From Mycobacterium syngnathidarum (GTDB lineage: Bacteria; Actinomycetota; Actinomycetes; Mycobacteriales; Mycobacteriaceae): a stretch of DNA of 64,000 nucleotides. The stretch spans positions 124,001 to 188,000 of the forward strand of contig NZ_MLCL01000062.1 in assembly GCF_001942625.1 (NCBI RefSeq). Direction: 5' to 3'. Below are positions 36,953 to 50,157 of the stretch, one piece after another (position 1 is the first letter of the stretch; each line of letters begins with the position of its first letter). The notes beneath the pieces were generated by a model. It did no database searches. It saw only the letters and a list, made by a program, of their open reading frames with translations, and was not told the DNA's origin. The translations under genes were made by a program, and so were the position numbers.

Positions 36953-37816
36953 GTGCCCTCACCCGAGGTGGTCGTCGCGGGCTACACCGCGGTGAAAGTC
37001 GTGGGGACCGGCGGCTCGGCCACCGTCTACTCGGCCTGCGACCCCGACGGCGACACCGTCGCGCTCAAGGTCCTCGATGATCAGCATCGCCAACCGGCTC
37101 AACTGGCCCGGCTACAGCGCGAGTTCGACTTGGCCCGTCGACTCGTCCACCCCAACGTCGTCACGGTGTATGCCGCCGGTCCGGGCTGGTTGGCGATGGA
37201 GCTGCTCGACAGCACGGTGAACGGCCTGCCCGGGATCCCCGAGCGGCTCACCGCTCTGACCCAGATCGCGGGGGCACTGGATTTCGCCCACCGCCGCGGG
37301 ATCGTGCACTGCGATGTCAAACCCGCCAACATCCTTGTCGATGAACCATTTTCGCGGGCAGTACTGGTCGATTTCGGCGTCGCACACTCGATGGCCCAGG
37401 ATGTCGCCGCCCGCCTCGCCCACGACCGGTCCCCCCGGATGAGCCTCGACCCGGCCCGTCGAATCACCCGTCAGACTTCCCAACCGCATCCGAACATCCA
37501 AGCGTCACTGGCCTATTCGGCGCCCGAGCTGCTCGTCGGGCGGACACCGTCGGCGGCCACCGACCAGTACGCGCTGGCTTGCACGACGGTGGAACTGCTC
37601 ACGGGTTCGCCGCCATTCACCGCGGACACCGCGCTGGCTCTGATCGACCAGCAGCTGTACAGCCGTCCGCCACGAATATCGCAGCGCTGCAATTGGATTC
37701 CACGCACCGCAGACTCGATCATCGCCAAGGCCATGGCCAAGGAGCCAGGCCGGCGCCACGACTCGTGTTCCGAGTTCGTCAGGCAGCTCCGCGAGGCGGT
37801 CCAGCCCCGAACGTGA
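36953..37816 (+). CDS. Soluble Ser/Thr protein kinase, non-RD type
   Basis: 287 residues, only a Hanks-type kinase domain with no transmembrane segment. Gly-rich loop GTGGSATV (18-25), Lys39, Glu57, catalytic loop HCDVKPANI (119-127), DFG 140-142, APE 190-192. The residue before the catalytic Asp is Cys, not Arg, so activation-loop phosphorylation may not be needed. The activation segment holds a long Arg/Ser/Pro-rich insert (about 155-182). The GTG at 36953 is divergent from ispE with a 49-base gap. It sits inside what is the rpfB-ksgA-ispE operon in M. tuberculosis and is not one of the eleven kinases there by position. Confidence 0.88.
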   Translation: MPSPEVVVAGYTAVKVVGTGGSATVYSACDPDGDTVALKVLDDQHRQPAQLARLQREFDLARRLVHPNVVTVYAAGPGWLAMELLDSTVNGLPGIPERLTALTQIAGALDFAHRRGIVHCDVKPANILVDEPFSRAVLVDFGVAHSMAQDVAARLAHDRSPRMSLDPARRITRQTSQPHPNIQASLAYSAPELLVGRTPSAATDQYALACTTVELLTGSPPFTADTALALIDQQLYSRPPRISQRCNWIPRTADSIIAKAMAKEPGRRHDSCSEFVRQLREAVQPRT

Positions 37817-37863
37817 AGAAGATCGCGAGACTGGTCAACAATCTCGCGATCTTCTTCACGTTC
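37809..37863. terminator. Long bidirectional hairpin between the kinase and ksgA
   Basis: Perfect 22-base arms (37809-37830 and 37842-37863) with an 11-base loop. The kinase stop codon TGA (37814-37816) lies inside the left arm, and the ksgA stop is 20 bases beyond the right arm, so it can terminate both convergent genes. Confidence 0.85.
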
Positions 37864-37882
37864 ACCACATCAGTGTGGCCGG

Positions 37883-38743
37883 TTAGCGCGCCGCCTCAAC
37901 CTCGGCCGCAGCCTCACCCTCGGCCTCTTTGGCCCGCTGCAGTAGCCGGACGAAATCGGCGATGCTGAGTGTCTCACCACGGCGCGACGGGTCGATGCTG
38001 GCAGCCAGCAGCCGCTCGGCCGACTCGTTACCCGAGCCCGCCCAGTCGGCGAACGCGTTGCGCGAGGTCTTGCGCCGCTGCGCGAACCCGATGTCGATGA
38101 GCTTGAACACCTCATCGCGGAACTCGACGTCCGTGGGCCACGGCGATGTCTCGTACCGGTCGATGCGGACCAGCCCGGAATACACCCGCGGAATCGGCCA
38201 GAACACCGTCGGCGACACCATCCCGTGCCTGCGCACGTTTCCGTAGAAACGCACCTTGGCACTGGGCACGCCGTAGTCCTTGCCGCCGGGTTCGGCCGCC
38301 AGCCGCTCGGCCACCTCGGCCTGCACCATGACCATCACCGTCCGGATCGACGGGAACTCGGCCAACAGATGCAGCAGCGCGGGCACCGCCACGTTGTACG
38401 GCAGGTTGGCCACGAGCGCGGTCGGCTGATCGGTCAGGTCAGACGGCATCAGCGTCAGGATGTCCTGGTTGATGACGGTGAGCCGGTTGATCTCGCTGTG
38501 CGAGTGATCGGCGATGGTGGCCGGCAATTGCTTGGCCAGCACCGGGTCGATCTCCACAGCGGTCACCCTGGCGCCACGGTCCAACAGGGGCAGGGTCAGT
38601 GACCCCAGACCCGGTCCGACCTCCAGCACATGGTCGCTCCGGTGGATACCGGAAGCCGACACGATGCGCCGGACAGTGTTGGCATCATGCACGAAGTTCT
38701 GGCCAAAGGCCTTGCGTGGCCGAAAGTCGATTTCTTTCGCCAA
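37883..38743 (-). CDS. rsmA: 16S rRNA (A1518/A1519) dimethyladenosine transferase
   Basis: 286 residues (KsgA). SAM-dependent N6-dimethylation of the 3' end of 16S rRNA. Motif [12 protein letters not shown], motif [13 protein letters not shown], and the C-terminal helical domain [12 protein letters not shown] are clear. TTG 38743 is the only standard start before an in-frame stop; homologs extend about 15 residues further and the matching residues are also present here upstream ([13 protein letters not shown]), so the true start may be a rarer codon there. It follows rpfB with a small gap, as Rv1010 follows Rv1009. Confidence 0.93.
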   Translation of the reverse strand: MAKEIDFRPRKAFGQNFVHDANTVRRIVSASGIHRSDHVLEVGPGLGSLTLPLLDRGARVTAVEIDPVLAKQLPATIADHSHSEINRLTVINQDILTLMPSDLTDQPTALVANLPYNVAVPALLHLLAEFPSIRTVMVMVQAEVAERLAAEPGGKDYGVPSAKVRFYGNVRRHGMVSPTVFWPIPRVYSGLVRIDRYETSPWPTDVEFRDEVFKLIDIGFAQRRKTSRNAFADWAGSGNESAERLLAASIDPSRRGETLSIADFVRLLQRAKEAEGEAAAEVEAAR

Positions 38744-38778
38744 GCGTCGTATCTCGGTCCGCCCGAGCAGTCGAATAG

Positions 38779-39936
<1,158 letters not shown>

Positions 39937-39996
39937 TCACCGCCGGCGGTTGAGCTTTGATCACAAGACGGTAACGAAAAGGCCCACACCCGGCAA

Positions 39997-40851
39997 CTAC
40001 GCCAGGCCGCTCCCGTTAAGTCCGTACACCCGCGCCGCAGTGGCTGCGGTCTCGGACGCGACCTCTTCGGCGGGTCGGTCCAGCAACTCTGCGAGTGCCC
40101 GCACAGTGTATGGCAGGCAGTACGGCTCGTTCGGCGCCCCACGGAACGGGTGCGGGGTGAGAAACGGTGCGTCGGTCTCGACCAACAACTGACCCGGCGG
40201 GATCAACCGGGCGGCTTCACGCAGGTCAGCTGCATTCTTGAAACTCACGGTGCCCGAAAGGCTGAGCACCCAGCCCGCCTCGACACAGGTGTGGGCCATC
40301 TCCGGTCCCGACGAAAAACAGTGGAAGATCACTATCTCGGGGGCTCCTTCGGCGCGCAGCACGTCGAGAACCTCCGCATCGGCATCGCGATTGTGGATCA
40401 TCAACGGCTTGCCGGTGCGCTTGGCCAGGTCGATGTGCCATGCGAAACCCTCGCGCTGCTCGGCCGGCGTCGCGCAGCCGTCCAGCCGGCCGGGCCAGTA
40501 CAGGTCCATCCCGGTCTCACCGACCGCCACCACCCGCGGATGGACGGCCAACCGCTCCAGCTCGGCCCTGGCCGCGTCGTCGAGCACGTTGGCCCGGGTC
40601 GGATGCAGCGCCACCGCCCCGAAAACCCGCTCATCAGCGTCGACGGCCCTGGTCACCCAGCGCGCCGAATCCAGATCGTCGGCGATGGTGACCGCCTGGC
40701 CCACCCCGACGGCGGCCGCGCGGTCCATGATCGCGCGGACATCCTCAGCGGTCTGCGCACCGCAGGCGTCCAGATGGGTGTGTGCATCGACCAGCGGACC
40801 CAACGGCTCGGGGGCTGGCGGCTTCTCCCTGGCTGAGCGTTTCGAACCCAC
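39997..40851 (-). CDS. tatD: TatD-family metal-dependent DNase
   Basis: 284 residues, amidohydrolase TIM barrel. Metal ligands in [35 protein letters not shown] and [14 protein letters not shown]. TatD proteins are 3'-5' exonucleases or D-aminoacyl deacylases. The start is GTG 40851; the frame stays open much further upstream but that part is antisense to metG. Divergent from metG with a 24-base gap. Corresponds to Rv1008. Confidence 0.93.
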   Translation of the reverse strand: MGSKRSAREKPPAPEPLGPLVDAHTHLDACGAQTAEDVRAIMDRAAAVGVGQAVTIADDLDSARWVTRAVDADERVFGAVALHPTRANVLDDAARAELERLAVHPRVVAVGETGMDLYWPGRLDGCATPAEQREGFAWHIDLAKRTGKPLMIHNRDADAEVLDVLRAEGAPEIVIFHCFSSGPEMAHTCVEAGWVLSLSGTVSFKNAADLREAARLIPPGQLLVETDAPFLTPHPFRGAPNEPYCLPYTVRALAELLDRPAEEVASETAATAARVYGLNGSGLA

Positions 40852-40875
40852 CGCAACACCATAAGGTGGGACCAA

Positions 40876-43774
<2,899 letters not shown>

Positions 43775-43813
43775 CAGGTCGCCGGGTGATGTGGCTCACA
43801 TAACCTCGGTGCC

Positions 43814-43840
43814 TGTCACAAACTCGGACGGCGCGGTGTC
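43814..43840 (+). promoter_or_regulatory. ECF41-type promoter
   Basis: TGTCACA (43814-43820), a 16-base spacer, and TGTC (43837-43840), close to the published ECF41 consensus TGTCACA-N16-CGTC. It lies 37 bases before the oxidoreductase, the usual target of ECF41 sigma factors, and the sigma gene is in the same operon, predicting autoregulation. Confidence 0.75.
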
Positions 43841-43877
43841 TTGAGGGCATAAGCCTTCGAGAACAGGAGAAGCTCCG

Positions 43878-45098
43878 ATGACCGAAACAACTGCGCAGAA
43901 CACCCGAGTGGTCGTGATCGGCGGCGGTTACGCCGGGGTGCTGGCGGCCAACCGCCTGCAGGGGACACCGGGAGTGGCTGTCACGCTGGTCAATCCGCGG
44001 CCCGAGTTCGTCGAGCGGATCCGGCTGCACCAGCTGGCAGTCGGCAACCACGACGCCACCGCGGCCTACGACACATTGCTCGGCCCCGGGGTGCGGTTGC
44101 TGGTCGACGGTGCCGATCACATCGACGCCGACATCCGTCAGGTGCAGATGATCTCCGGCGAGGTGCTCGATTACGACTACCTGGTGTACGCCGTGGGCAG
44201 CACTGCCGGCGTGCCCGGCTCGGTGCCTGGTGCCGCCGAATTCGCTTACCCGCTTTCAGAATTGGAACAAGCCCAGCGGCTGCGCGCCCGGCTGCAGGAC
44301 GTGCCGATGTCAGCACCGGTGGTCGTGGTCGGCGGTGGCCTGACGGGAATCGAGGCGGCCGCAGAGCTCGCCGAGGCGGGCCGTCAGGTCACCCTCGTCA
44401 CCGATGTGGTGGGTGCCTCGGTGGGCGCGGGTGCCCGTCGCTCGATCGTCAAGGCCCTGACCAAGCTCGGTGTCTCGATCATCGACGGACCCGAGATCCT
44501 GGTGTCCGGGGTCGAGGCCGACGCGATCACCCTGGCCGACGGCAACCGGTTGCCCAGCGCGCTGACGGTGTGGACCACCGGATTCGGGGTCCCCGGGCTG
44601 GCCGCCGCGAGCGGGCTGCGCACCGACGAACTGGGGCGCCTGCTCACCGACGAGACATTGACGAGCATCGACGACGCGCGCATCGTGGCCGCCGGCGACG
44701 CGGCCTCACCCTCGGGGGTACCGCTGCGGATGAGCTGCCAGTCGGCGGGCCCGTTGGGCGTCCAGGCCGCCAACACCGTGCTGGCCCGCATCGCGGGCGC
44801 CGAGCCCGAGGTGATCAACCAGGCCTTCGCCGGTCAGTGCGTGAGCGTCGGCCGGAATGCCGGGACAGTGCAGCTGTGCCACTCGGATGACAGCCCGCGC
44901 CGCATCTTCATCGGCGGGCGCACGGGCGCCTTCGTCAAGGAGCAGGTGTGCCGGGCCACGCTGACGTTCCTGCGCAAGGAAGGTGTGAAGCCGGGATCGT
45001 ACTTCTGGTTCAAGGGCGACAACCGGGCACGCCAGCTTGCCGAGGCACAGCTGGAGACCCCGGTCGGTGCGGACGCGAGGAGCAAGGGGAACCGATGA
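43878..45098 (+). CDS. FAD-dependent oxidoreductase (NDH-2-like), ECF41 partner
   Basis: 406 residues. Two Rossmann dinucleotide motifs: VVVIGGGYAGVLAA near the N-terminus for FAD and VVVVGGGLTGIEAA near residue 150 for NAD(P)H. The C-terminal DARIVAAGDAASPSG binds FAD. Related to type II NADH dehydrogenases and carotenoid/monooxygenase-like oxidoreductases often encoded with ECF41. Substrate unknown. GGAGAAGCT precedes ATG 43878; its stop overlaps the sigma gene start (ATGA). Confidence 0.9.
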   Translation: MTETTAQNTRVVVIGGGYAGVLAANRLQGTPGVAVTLVNPRPEFVERIRLHQLAVGNHDATAAYDTLLGPGVRLLVDGADHIDADIRQVQMISGEVLDYDYLVYAVGSTAGVPGSVPGAAEFAYPLSELEQAQRLRARLQDVPMSAPVVVVGGGLTGIEAAAELAEAGRQVTLVTDVVGASVGAGARRSIVKALTKLGVSIIDGPEILVSGVEADAITLADGNRLPSALTVWTTGFGVPGLAAASGLRTDELGRLLTDETLTSIDDARIVAAGDAASPSGVPLRMSCQSAGPLGVQAANTVLARIAGAEPEVINQAFAGQCVSVGRNAGTVQLCHSDDSPRRIFIGGRTGAFVKEQVCRATLTFLRKEGVKPGSYFWFKGDNRARQLAEAQLETPVGADARSKGNR

Positions 45099-46030
45099 AC
45101 ACCACCGGCGCGGGTAGCTCGCACTCCAACTCGACCGAACACGCCGAACGGTTCACCCTCCTGCGACCGTTGTTGTTCACCATCGCGTACGAGATCCTCG
45201 GGACGGCAACGGAATCCGATGACGTGCTGCAGGAGAGTTACCTGCGCTGGGCCGAGGTGGATCTGGACACTGTCCGCGACACCAAGGCGTTCCTGGCCCA
45301 GCTCGTCACCCGCCAGTCGCTCAACGCTCTGCGGGCCCAGTCCCGGCGGCGCGAGGAGTACGTGGGGCCATGGCTGCCCGAACCGCTGCTGTTGACGGAG
45401 GGCACCGCCGGCGACCCTTCAATGGATGTGGTTCTGGCCGAATCGGTTTCAATGGCCATGCTGGTAGTGCTGGAGACCCTGACCCCCGACGAACGCGCCG
45501 TCTTCGTACTGCGTGAGGTGTTCGGTTTCAGCCACGACGAGATCGCCTCGGCCATCGACAAATCCGCGTCTGCAGTCCGGCAGATGGCACACCGGGCCCG
45601 CGAGCACGTGCAGTCCAGGCGCAAGCGGTTCGAGCCCGTCGACCTCGAAGAGTCCAACCGGGTCACCGAGGAATTCCTGACCGCGGCAGCCACCGGCGAC
45701 ATCGACGGGCTGCTGGCCTTGCTGGCGCCCGATGCGGTGTACACCGCTGACAGCGGCGGAAAGGCCACCGCGGCACGGCGGCCTGTCGTGGGCGCACAGA
45801 AGGTCGCGGCGATGCTCGTCGGCCTGTTCCGTGCGGGTGAGCGGATTCCGGGGCTGACCTTCGAGCGCATCACGTGCAATGGCGAGCCCGCGGTGATGAT
45901 CCGCAGCGAGGCGGGGATGGAAGGGGTTTTCACCGTCGAGGTCATCGACGGCAAGATCACCCACTTCTACGCGATGCGCAACCCGGACAAGCTGACCGGC
46001 ATCGACATCCCGCGGGTGATCAGCCGCTGA
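45095..46030 (+). CDS. ECF41-family sigma factor with SnoaL-like C-terminal domain (SigJ-like)
   Basis: 311 residues. Sigma region 2 (about 15-85, DDVLQESYLRW) and region 4 (about 125-185, helix-turn-helix around FSHDEIASAIDKSASAVRQM), then a SnoaL/NTF2-like domain that in ECF41 both tethers and modulates the sigma core. The ECF41 signatures are visible: WLPEP at 93-97, a DSGGKA version of DGGGKV, and NPDKL at 296-300. No separate anti-sigma factor is expected. A matching promoter is seen upstream of the partner gene. Confidence 0.93.
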   Translation: MNTTGAGSSHSNSTEHAERFTLLRPLLFTIAYEILGTATESDDVLQESYLRWAEVDLDTVRDTKAFLAQLVTRQSLNALRAQSRRREEYVGPWLPEPLLLTEGTAGDPSMDVVLAESVSMAMLVVLETLTPDERAVFVLREVFGFSHDEIASAIDKSASAVRQMAHRAREHVQSRRKRFEPVDLEESNRVTEEFLTAAATGDIDGLLALLAPDAVYTADSGGKATAARRPVVGAQKVAAMLVGLFRAGERIPGLTFERITCNGEPAVMIRSEAGMEGVFTVEVIDGKITHFYAMRNPDKLTGIDIPRVISR

Positions 46031-46031
46031 C

Positions 46032-46109
46032 GCTTCCCGCCGAGCAGACACAGAATCGCACTATTTCGCCTGGAATAGTGCGATTTTGCGTCTGCTCGCG
46101 GGAGGAAGC
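46032..46109. repeat. 78-base near-perfect palindrome
   Basis: Left arm 46032-46065 and right arm 46074-46109 pair almost throughout, including GAGCAGAC/GTCTGCTC and AATCGCACTATT/AATAGTGCGATT, closing on an 8-base loop. It fills the space between the sigma gene stop and the pabB start. I believe the GAGCAGACGCAAAATCGC core recurs in many mycobacterial genomes, but this was not checked. Could act as terminator or as a dispersed repeat. Confidence 0.75.
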
Positions 46110-46120
46110 AAGCTAGCTGC

Positions 46121-47356
46121 ATGCGGATCGAGCGGCTCGGCGCGCTGGGCGACGCCCCGGCGGTGCTGCGCGGTGTCGCCGCGGCCGCCCGGGCCGCGGG
46201 GCAGCCGCCGCCGGCCGCGGTGATCGGCGACTGGTTCGGCTCGCGGGCGGTGATCGCGCCGTCGGTGTCGGTGGCGCCGGCGGCGCCGGACGCCTGCTTC
46301 GAAGTGCCCCAGGACACCTCGGGACCGCCGGGGTGTGTGGGTGGCGGCTGGTTCGGCTATCTCAGCTACCCGGACCCCGGCGCCGACGGCACTCCCCCGC
46401 GCATCCCGGTAGCTGCGGGCGGCTGGTCGGACTGCGTGCTGCGCCAAGCCGCCGACGGTCTGTGGTGGTTCGAAAGCCTCAGTGGCGCAGCACTTCCCGA
46501 CTGGTTGCGGAACCTGCAGCCGACTGAGCCACATCCCTACAGCCTCAGTTGGACAGCCCCCGATCGCGGCGATCATCGCCGTGGCGTGTCCTCCTGCCTG
46601 GAGGCCATCGCGGCCGGTGAGGTGTACCAGGCCTGTGTGTGCACCAGATTCACCGGCCGCATCGCCGGAGGACCGATCGATTTCTTCACCGAGGCGGTGG
46701 CCCGGACCGCGCCGGCGCGCGCGGCGTATGTGGCCGGGGACTGGGGCGCGGTGGCCTCGCTGTCACCGGAGCTGTTCCTGCGCCGGGCGGGCAGCACGGT
46801 CACCTCCAGCCCCATCAAGGGCACACTGCCTTCCTCGGCCGATCCCGCCGCCCTGCTGGCCTCGGTCAAGGATGTCGCCGAGAACGTCATGATCGTCGAC
46901 CTGGTGCGCAACGATCTGGGACGAGTGGCGACCACCGGTAGCGTGACGGTGCCCGAACTGCTCGCGGTACATCCGGCGCCCGGAGTCTGGCACCTGGTCT
47001 CGACCGTCACCGCCGAGGTACCCGCGCACGTGCCGACGAGCGCACTGCTCGACGCCACCTTCCCACCGGCGTCGGTGACCGGCACCCCCAAGCGCCGGGC
47101 CCGGCAACTGCTGCGGCAGTGGGAACCGGCACGACGAGGTATCTATTGCGGCACAGTCGGTTTCGCATCACCAGTGGCGGGCTGCGAGCTCAACGTGGCG
47201 ATCCGCACCGTTGAGTTCGGTCCCGACGGGTCGGCGGTCCTCGGCGTGGGTGGCGGCATCACCGCCGATTCCGACGTCGACGCGGAATGGGAAGAGTGTC
47301 TGCACAAGGCCGCAAGCATTGTCGGAGCCCCGACTGTGGTAGCCAATCAGGTATGA
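46121..47356 (+). CDS. pabB: Aminodeoxychorismate synthase component I
   Basis: 411 residues. Chorismate-binding enzyme making 4-amino-4-deoxychorismate for folate. The C-terminal catalytic region has EVYQACVCTRFTG, SPIKGTLP, IVDLVRNDLGR, and FPPASVTGTPKRRA with the usual downstream GIYCGTVGF and LGVGGGITADSD. The PIKGT motif separates PabB from anthranilate synthase. Corresponds to Rv1005c; the N-terminal part is shorter than in M. tuberculosis. GGAGGAAGCAAG upstream of ATG 46121. Confidence 0.92.
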   Translation: MRIERLGALGDAPAVLRGVAAAARAAGQPPPAAVIGDWFGSRAVIAPSVSVAPAAPDACFEVPQDTSGPPGCVGGGWFGYLSYPDPGADGTPPRIPVAAGGWSDCVLRQAADGLWWFESLSGAALPDWLRNLQPTEPHPYSLSWTAPDRGDHRRGVSSCLEAIAAGEVYQACVCTRFTGRIAGGPIDFFTEAVARTAPARAAYVAGDWGAVASLSPELFLRRAGSTVTSSPIKGTLPSSADPAALLASVKDVAENVMIVDLVRNDLGRVATTGSVTVPELLAVHPAPGVWHLVSTVTAEVPAHVPTSALLDATFPPASVTGTPKRRARQLLRQWEPARRGIYCGTVGFASPVAGCELNVAIRTVEFGPDGSAVLGVGGGITADSDVDAEWEECLHKAASIVGAPTVVANQV

Positions 47357-47724
47357 CCGAACTCCCCGATATTTCCGGTGCACTGAATGATTTCCCGGCC
47401 GACGCGCCGGTCCAGATGGTGAACCTGCTCAAGTTCAAGGAGCCGGACGGACTCGACAGCTATTTGCAGTACGGCGCCGGGGTCGCCCCGCTCCTGGAAC
47501 GCGCCGGCGCGAAGGTCCGCTATGGCGGGTCCATGCCTGCGGTACTGCTCGGTGAAGAAGCCAAACCTTGGTGGGACGTGATTCTCATCGTCGAGTATCC
47601 GACGCCCGCCGCGTTTCTCGAGATGGTGACCAGTGAGGAGTACGCGGCCGTCCACGTGCATCGGGCAGCGGCACTGGAACGTGGTGAACTGATCGCGACG
47701 TCCAACTGGCCGCTCACCGCGTAG
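47353..47724 (+). CDS. DUF1330-like small protein
   Basis: 123 residues, ferredoxin-like alpha+beta (dimeric alpha-beta barrel) type. VQMVNLLKFKEPDG, YLQYGAGVAPLLERAGAKVR, WDVILIVEYPT and EEYAAVHVHRAAAL follow the DUF1330/antibiotic-monooxygenase-like pattern. No known function. ATG 47353 overlaps the pabB stop (ATGA) and its 3' end overlaps the convergent rsmI by 11 bases. Confidence 0.8.
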   Translation: MTELPDISGALNDFPADAPVQMVNLLKFKEPDGLDSYLQYGAGVAPLLERAGAKVRYGGSMPAVLLGEEAKPWWDVILIVEYPTPAAFLEMVTSEEYAAVHVHRAAALERGELIATSNWPLTA

Positions 47725-48556
47725 GTCTGGCCCGCAGCACGGCGTCGTAGAGCTCGCGCCGGGACGGCGCTCCCGGATTCGCCGCGATCACCTGCGCACA
47801 GGCGTCCTTGACCCGGGCCCCGTCGGCCACCAGTTCCTCGACCTCGGCCACCAGGGCAGGCAGTTCGACGGTCGGGGTGCCCCCGGCCAACACCACGGTG
47901 ATCTCCCCCAGCACGCCGTCGGCGGCCCACTCGGCGAGCTCGGCCAGGCTGCCGCGACGGATCTCCTCGTGGGTCTTGGTCAGCTCACGACACACCACGG
48001 CGCGTCGCGCCGGACCCAACACGTCCACGGCATCACGCAGCGTCTCGGCCAGCCGGCGCGGGGATTCGAAGAACACGGTGGTGCGCGGTTCGGCAGCCAG
48101 GGTCTGCAGCCAGGCCAGCCGCGCGCCGTGCTTACGCGGCGCGAAGCCCTCGAAACAGAACCGGTCCGAGGCCAGTCCGGAGACCGCCAGCGCCGTCGTC
48201 ACCGCGCTCGGGCCCGGCAGACAGCTGATCGGCCACCCTGCTTCTATGCAGGCCGCCACCAGGCGGTAGCCCGGATCGTTGATCAACGGCATCCCGGCGT
48301 CGCTGACCACGAGCACCGTCGCACCCGCCGCGATCTCGTCCACCAGTCCGGGCACGCGGCCCGCCTCGTTCTGGTCGAAGAAGCTCATGATCCGGCCCGC
48401 CGGCCGCACACCGAGCGCTTGCGCCAGCGCCCGCACACGCCGGGTGTCTTCGGCCGCGATGATGTCGGCGGTCTGCAGTGCCGTGATGAGGCGCGCAGAG
48501 GCATCGGAGGGCAGGCCCAGCGGCGTGGCGCCGATCAGTAGTTTGCCGGGTGTCAC
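47714..48556 (-). CDS. rsmI: 16S rRNA (cytidine1402-2'-O)-methyltransferase
   Basis: 280 residues, tetrapyrrole-methylase-like fold. LIGATPLG at the start, IAAEDTRRVRAL, VVSDAGMPLINDPGYRLV, CLPGPSAVTTALAVSGL and VFFESPRRLAETL are family hallmarks. GTG 48556 gives the usual VTPGKLL start; the longer frame upstream is antisense to pmt. Divergent from pmt with a 24-base gap, as Rv1003 and Rv1002c. Confidence 0.94.
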   Translation of the reverse strand: MTPGKLLIGATPLGLPSDASARLITALQTADIIAAEDTRRVRALAQALGVRPAGRIMSFFDQNEAGRVPGLVDEIAAGATVLVVSDAGMPLINDPGYRLVAACIEAGWPISCLPGPSAVTTALAVSGLASDRFCFEGFAPRKHGARLAWLQTLAAEPRTTVFFESPRRLAETLRDAVDVLGPARRAVVCRELTKTHEEIRRGSLAELAEWAADGVLGEITVVLAGGTPTVELPALVAEVEELVADGARVKDACAQVIAANPGAPSRRELYDAVLRARPTR

Positions 48557-48580
48557 GACCGACAGCCTACGATCGCTTGC

Positions 48581-50131
48581 GTGACCGCCACCGCCACCGA
48601 ATCGCCGACGGCTGGTCGCTCGGTCCCGTTGATCAGCCCCGCGCCGCTGATCCCGGCCCCCGATTTCGGGCCGATGGACCGGCTGCAGGGCTGGCTGATG
48701 ACGGCCATCATCACCGCATTGGCAGCGATAAGCCGGTTCCTGAACCTGGGTTCGCCGACCGATGCCGGCACGCCGGTCTTCGACGAGAAGCACTACGCGC
48801 CGCAGGCCTGGCAGATGCTGCACAACCACGGTGTCGAGGACAATCCGGGCTACGGCCTCGTGGTGCATCCGCCGGTGGGCAAGCAACTGATCTCGATCGG
48901 CGAGGCGTTGTTCGGCTACAACGGACTGGGCTGGCGGTTCTCCGGGGCGCTGTGCGGTGTGGTGACCGTGCTGCTGGTGGTGCGGATCGCGCGCCGGATC
49001 AGCCGCTCCACCCTCGTCGGCGGTATCGCCGGGCTGTTGCTGATCGCCGACGGCGTCAGTTTCGTGTCGGCCCGCACGGCGCTGCTGGACGTGTTCCTCG
49101 TGATGTTCGTGGTCGCGGCGTTCGCCTGTCTGATGGTGGATCGCGACGACGTCCGCCGGCGCATGCACGTCGCGTTCATGGAGGGCCGCATCGCCGAGAC
49201 GCCGTGGGGTCCGCGGCTGGGCGTGCGATGGTGGCGCTTCGGTGCGGGCGTGCTGCTCGGTCTGGCCTGTGCCACCAAGTGGTCGGGGTTGTACTTCGTG
49301 GCGTTCTTCGGCGTCATGACGCTCGTGCTCGATGCGATCGCGCGCAAGCAGTACCACGTGCCCGGGCCATGGCGAGGCATGCTGCGCCGCGACCTCGGGC
49401 CGGCCGCATACGTGTTCGGGTTCATTCCGTTCGCGGTGTACCTGGCGTCGTACGCGCCGTGGTTCGCCTCCGAAACCGGCGTCGACCGCCACGAGGTCGG
49501 CCAGTCGATCGGTGAGAACAGCATCATCCCGCTGCCGGACGCCCTGCGGTCGCTGTGGCACTACACCTATGCCGCCTACCGTTTCCATGCCGGGCTGACC
49601 AACGCCGACGGCAACCACCATCCGTGGGAATCCAAGCCGTGGACGTGGCCGATGTCGTTGCGTCCCGTGCTCTACGCGATCGACAACCACGATGTGGCCG
49701 GCTGCGGCACCCAGTCGTGTGTGAAAGCCGTGATGTTGGTGGGCACTCCGGCGATGTGGTTCATCGCGGTGCCCGTGCTCGGCTGGGCCTTGTGGCGCGC
49801 CGTGGTGCGCCGGGACTGGCGCTACGGCGTGGTGTTGGTCGGCTACTCGGCTGGCTACCTGCCCTGGTTCTTCGACATCGACCGGCAGATGTACTTCTTC
49901 TACGCCACGGTGATGGCGCCGTTCCTGGTGCTGGCGATCGCGCTGATCCTCGGCGACATCCTGTACCAGCCCAAGCAGAATCCCGAACGCCGAACGCTGG
50001 GCCTGCTGGTGGTGTGCTTCTACGTGGCGCTGGTGATCGCGAACTTCGCGTGGCTCTACCCGGTCTTGACGGGAATCCCGATTTCACAGTCCACCTGGAA
50101 TCTGGAGATCTGGTTGCCCAGCTGGAGATAG
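48581..50131 (+). CDS. pmt: Dolichyl(polyprenyl)-phosphate-mannose-protein mannosyltransferase
   Basis: 516 residues, GT39 membrane enzyme with about eleven helices. The conserved catalytic Asp-Glu is Asp68-Glu69 in VFDEKHYAPQAW on the first outer loop; NHHPWESKPWTWPM is a second family motif. It transfers mannose from polyprenyl-phosphomannose to exported proteins during Sec translocation. GTG 48581. Corresponds to Rv1002c. Confidence 0.95.
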   Translation: MTATATESPTAGRSVPLISPAPLIPAPDFGPMDRLQGWLMTAIITALAAISRFLNLGSPTDAGTPVFDEKHYAPQAWQMLHNHGVEDNPGYGLVVHPPVGKQLISIGEALFGYNGLGWRFSGALCGVVTVLLVVRIARRISRSTLVGGIAGLLLIADGVSFVSARTALLDVFLVMFVVAAFACLMVDRDDVRRRMHVAFMEGRIAETPWGPRLGVRWWRFGAGVLLGLACATKWSGLYFVAFFGVMTLVLDAIARKQYHVPGPWRGMLRRDLGPAAYVFGFIPFAVYLASYAPWFASETGVDRHEVGQSIGENSIIPLPDALRSLWHYTYAAYRFHAGLTNADGNHHPWESKPWTWPMSLRPVLYAIDNHDVAGCGTQSCVKAVMLVGTPAMWFIAVPVLGWALWRAVVRRDWRYGVVLVGYSAGYLPWFFDIDRQMYFFYATVMAPFLVLAIALILGDILYQPKQNPERRTLGLLVVCFYVALVIANFAWLYPVLTGIPISQSTWNLEIWLPSWR

Positions 50132-50157
50132 GTGGCGGTAGGCCGTCTGGTCTTGAC

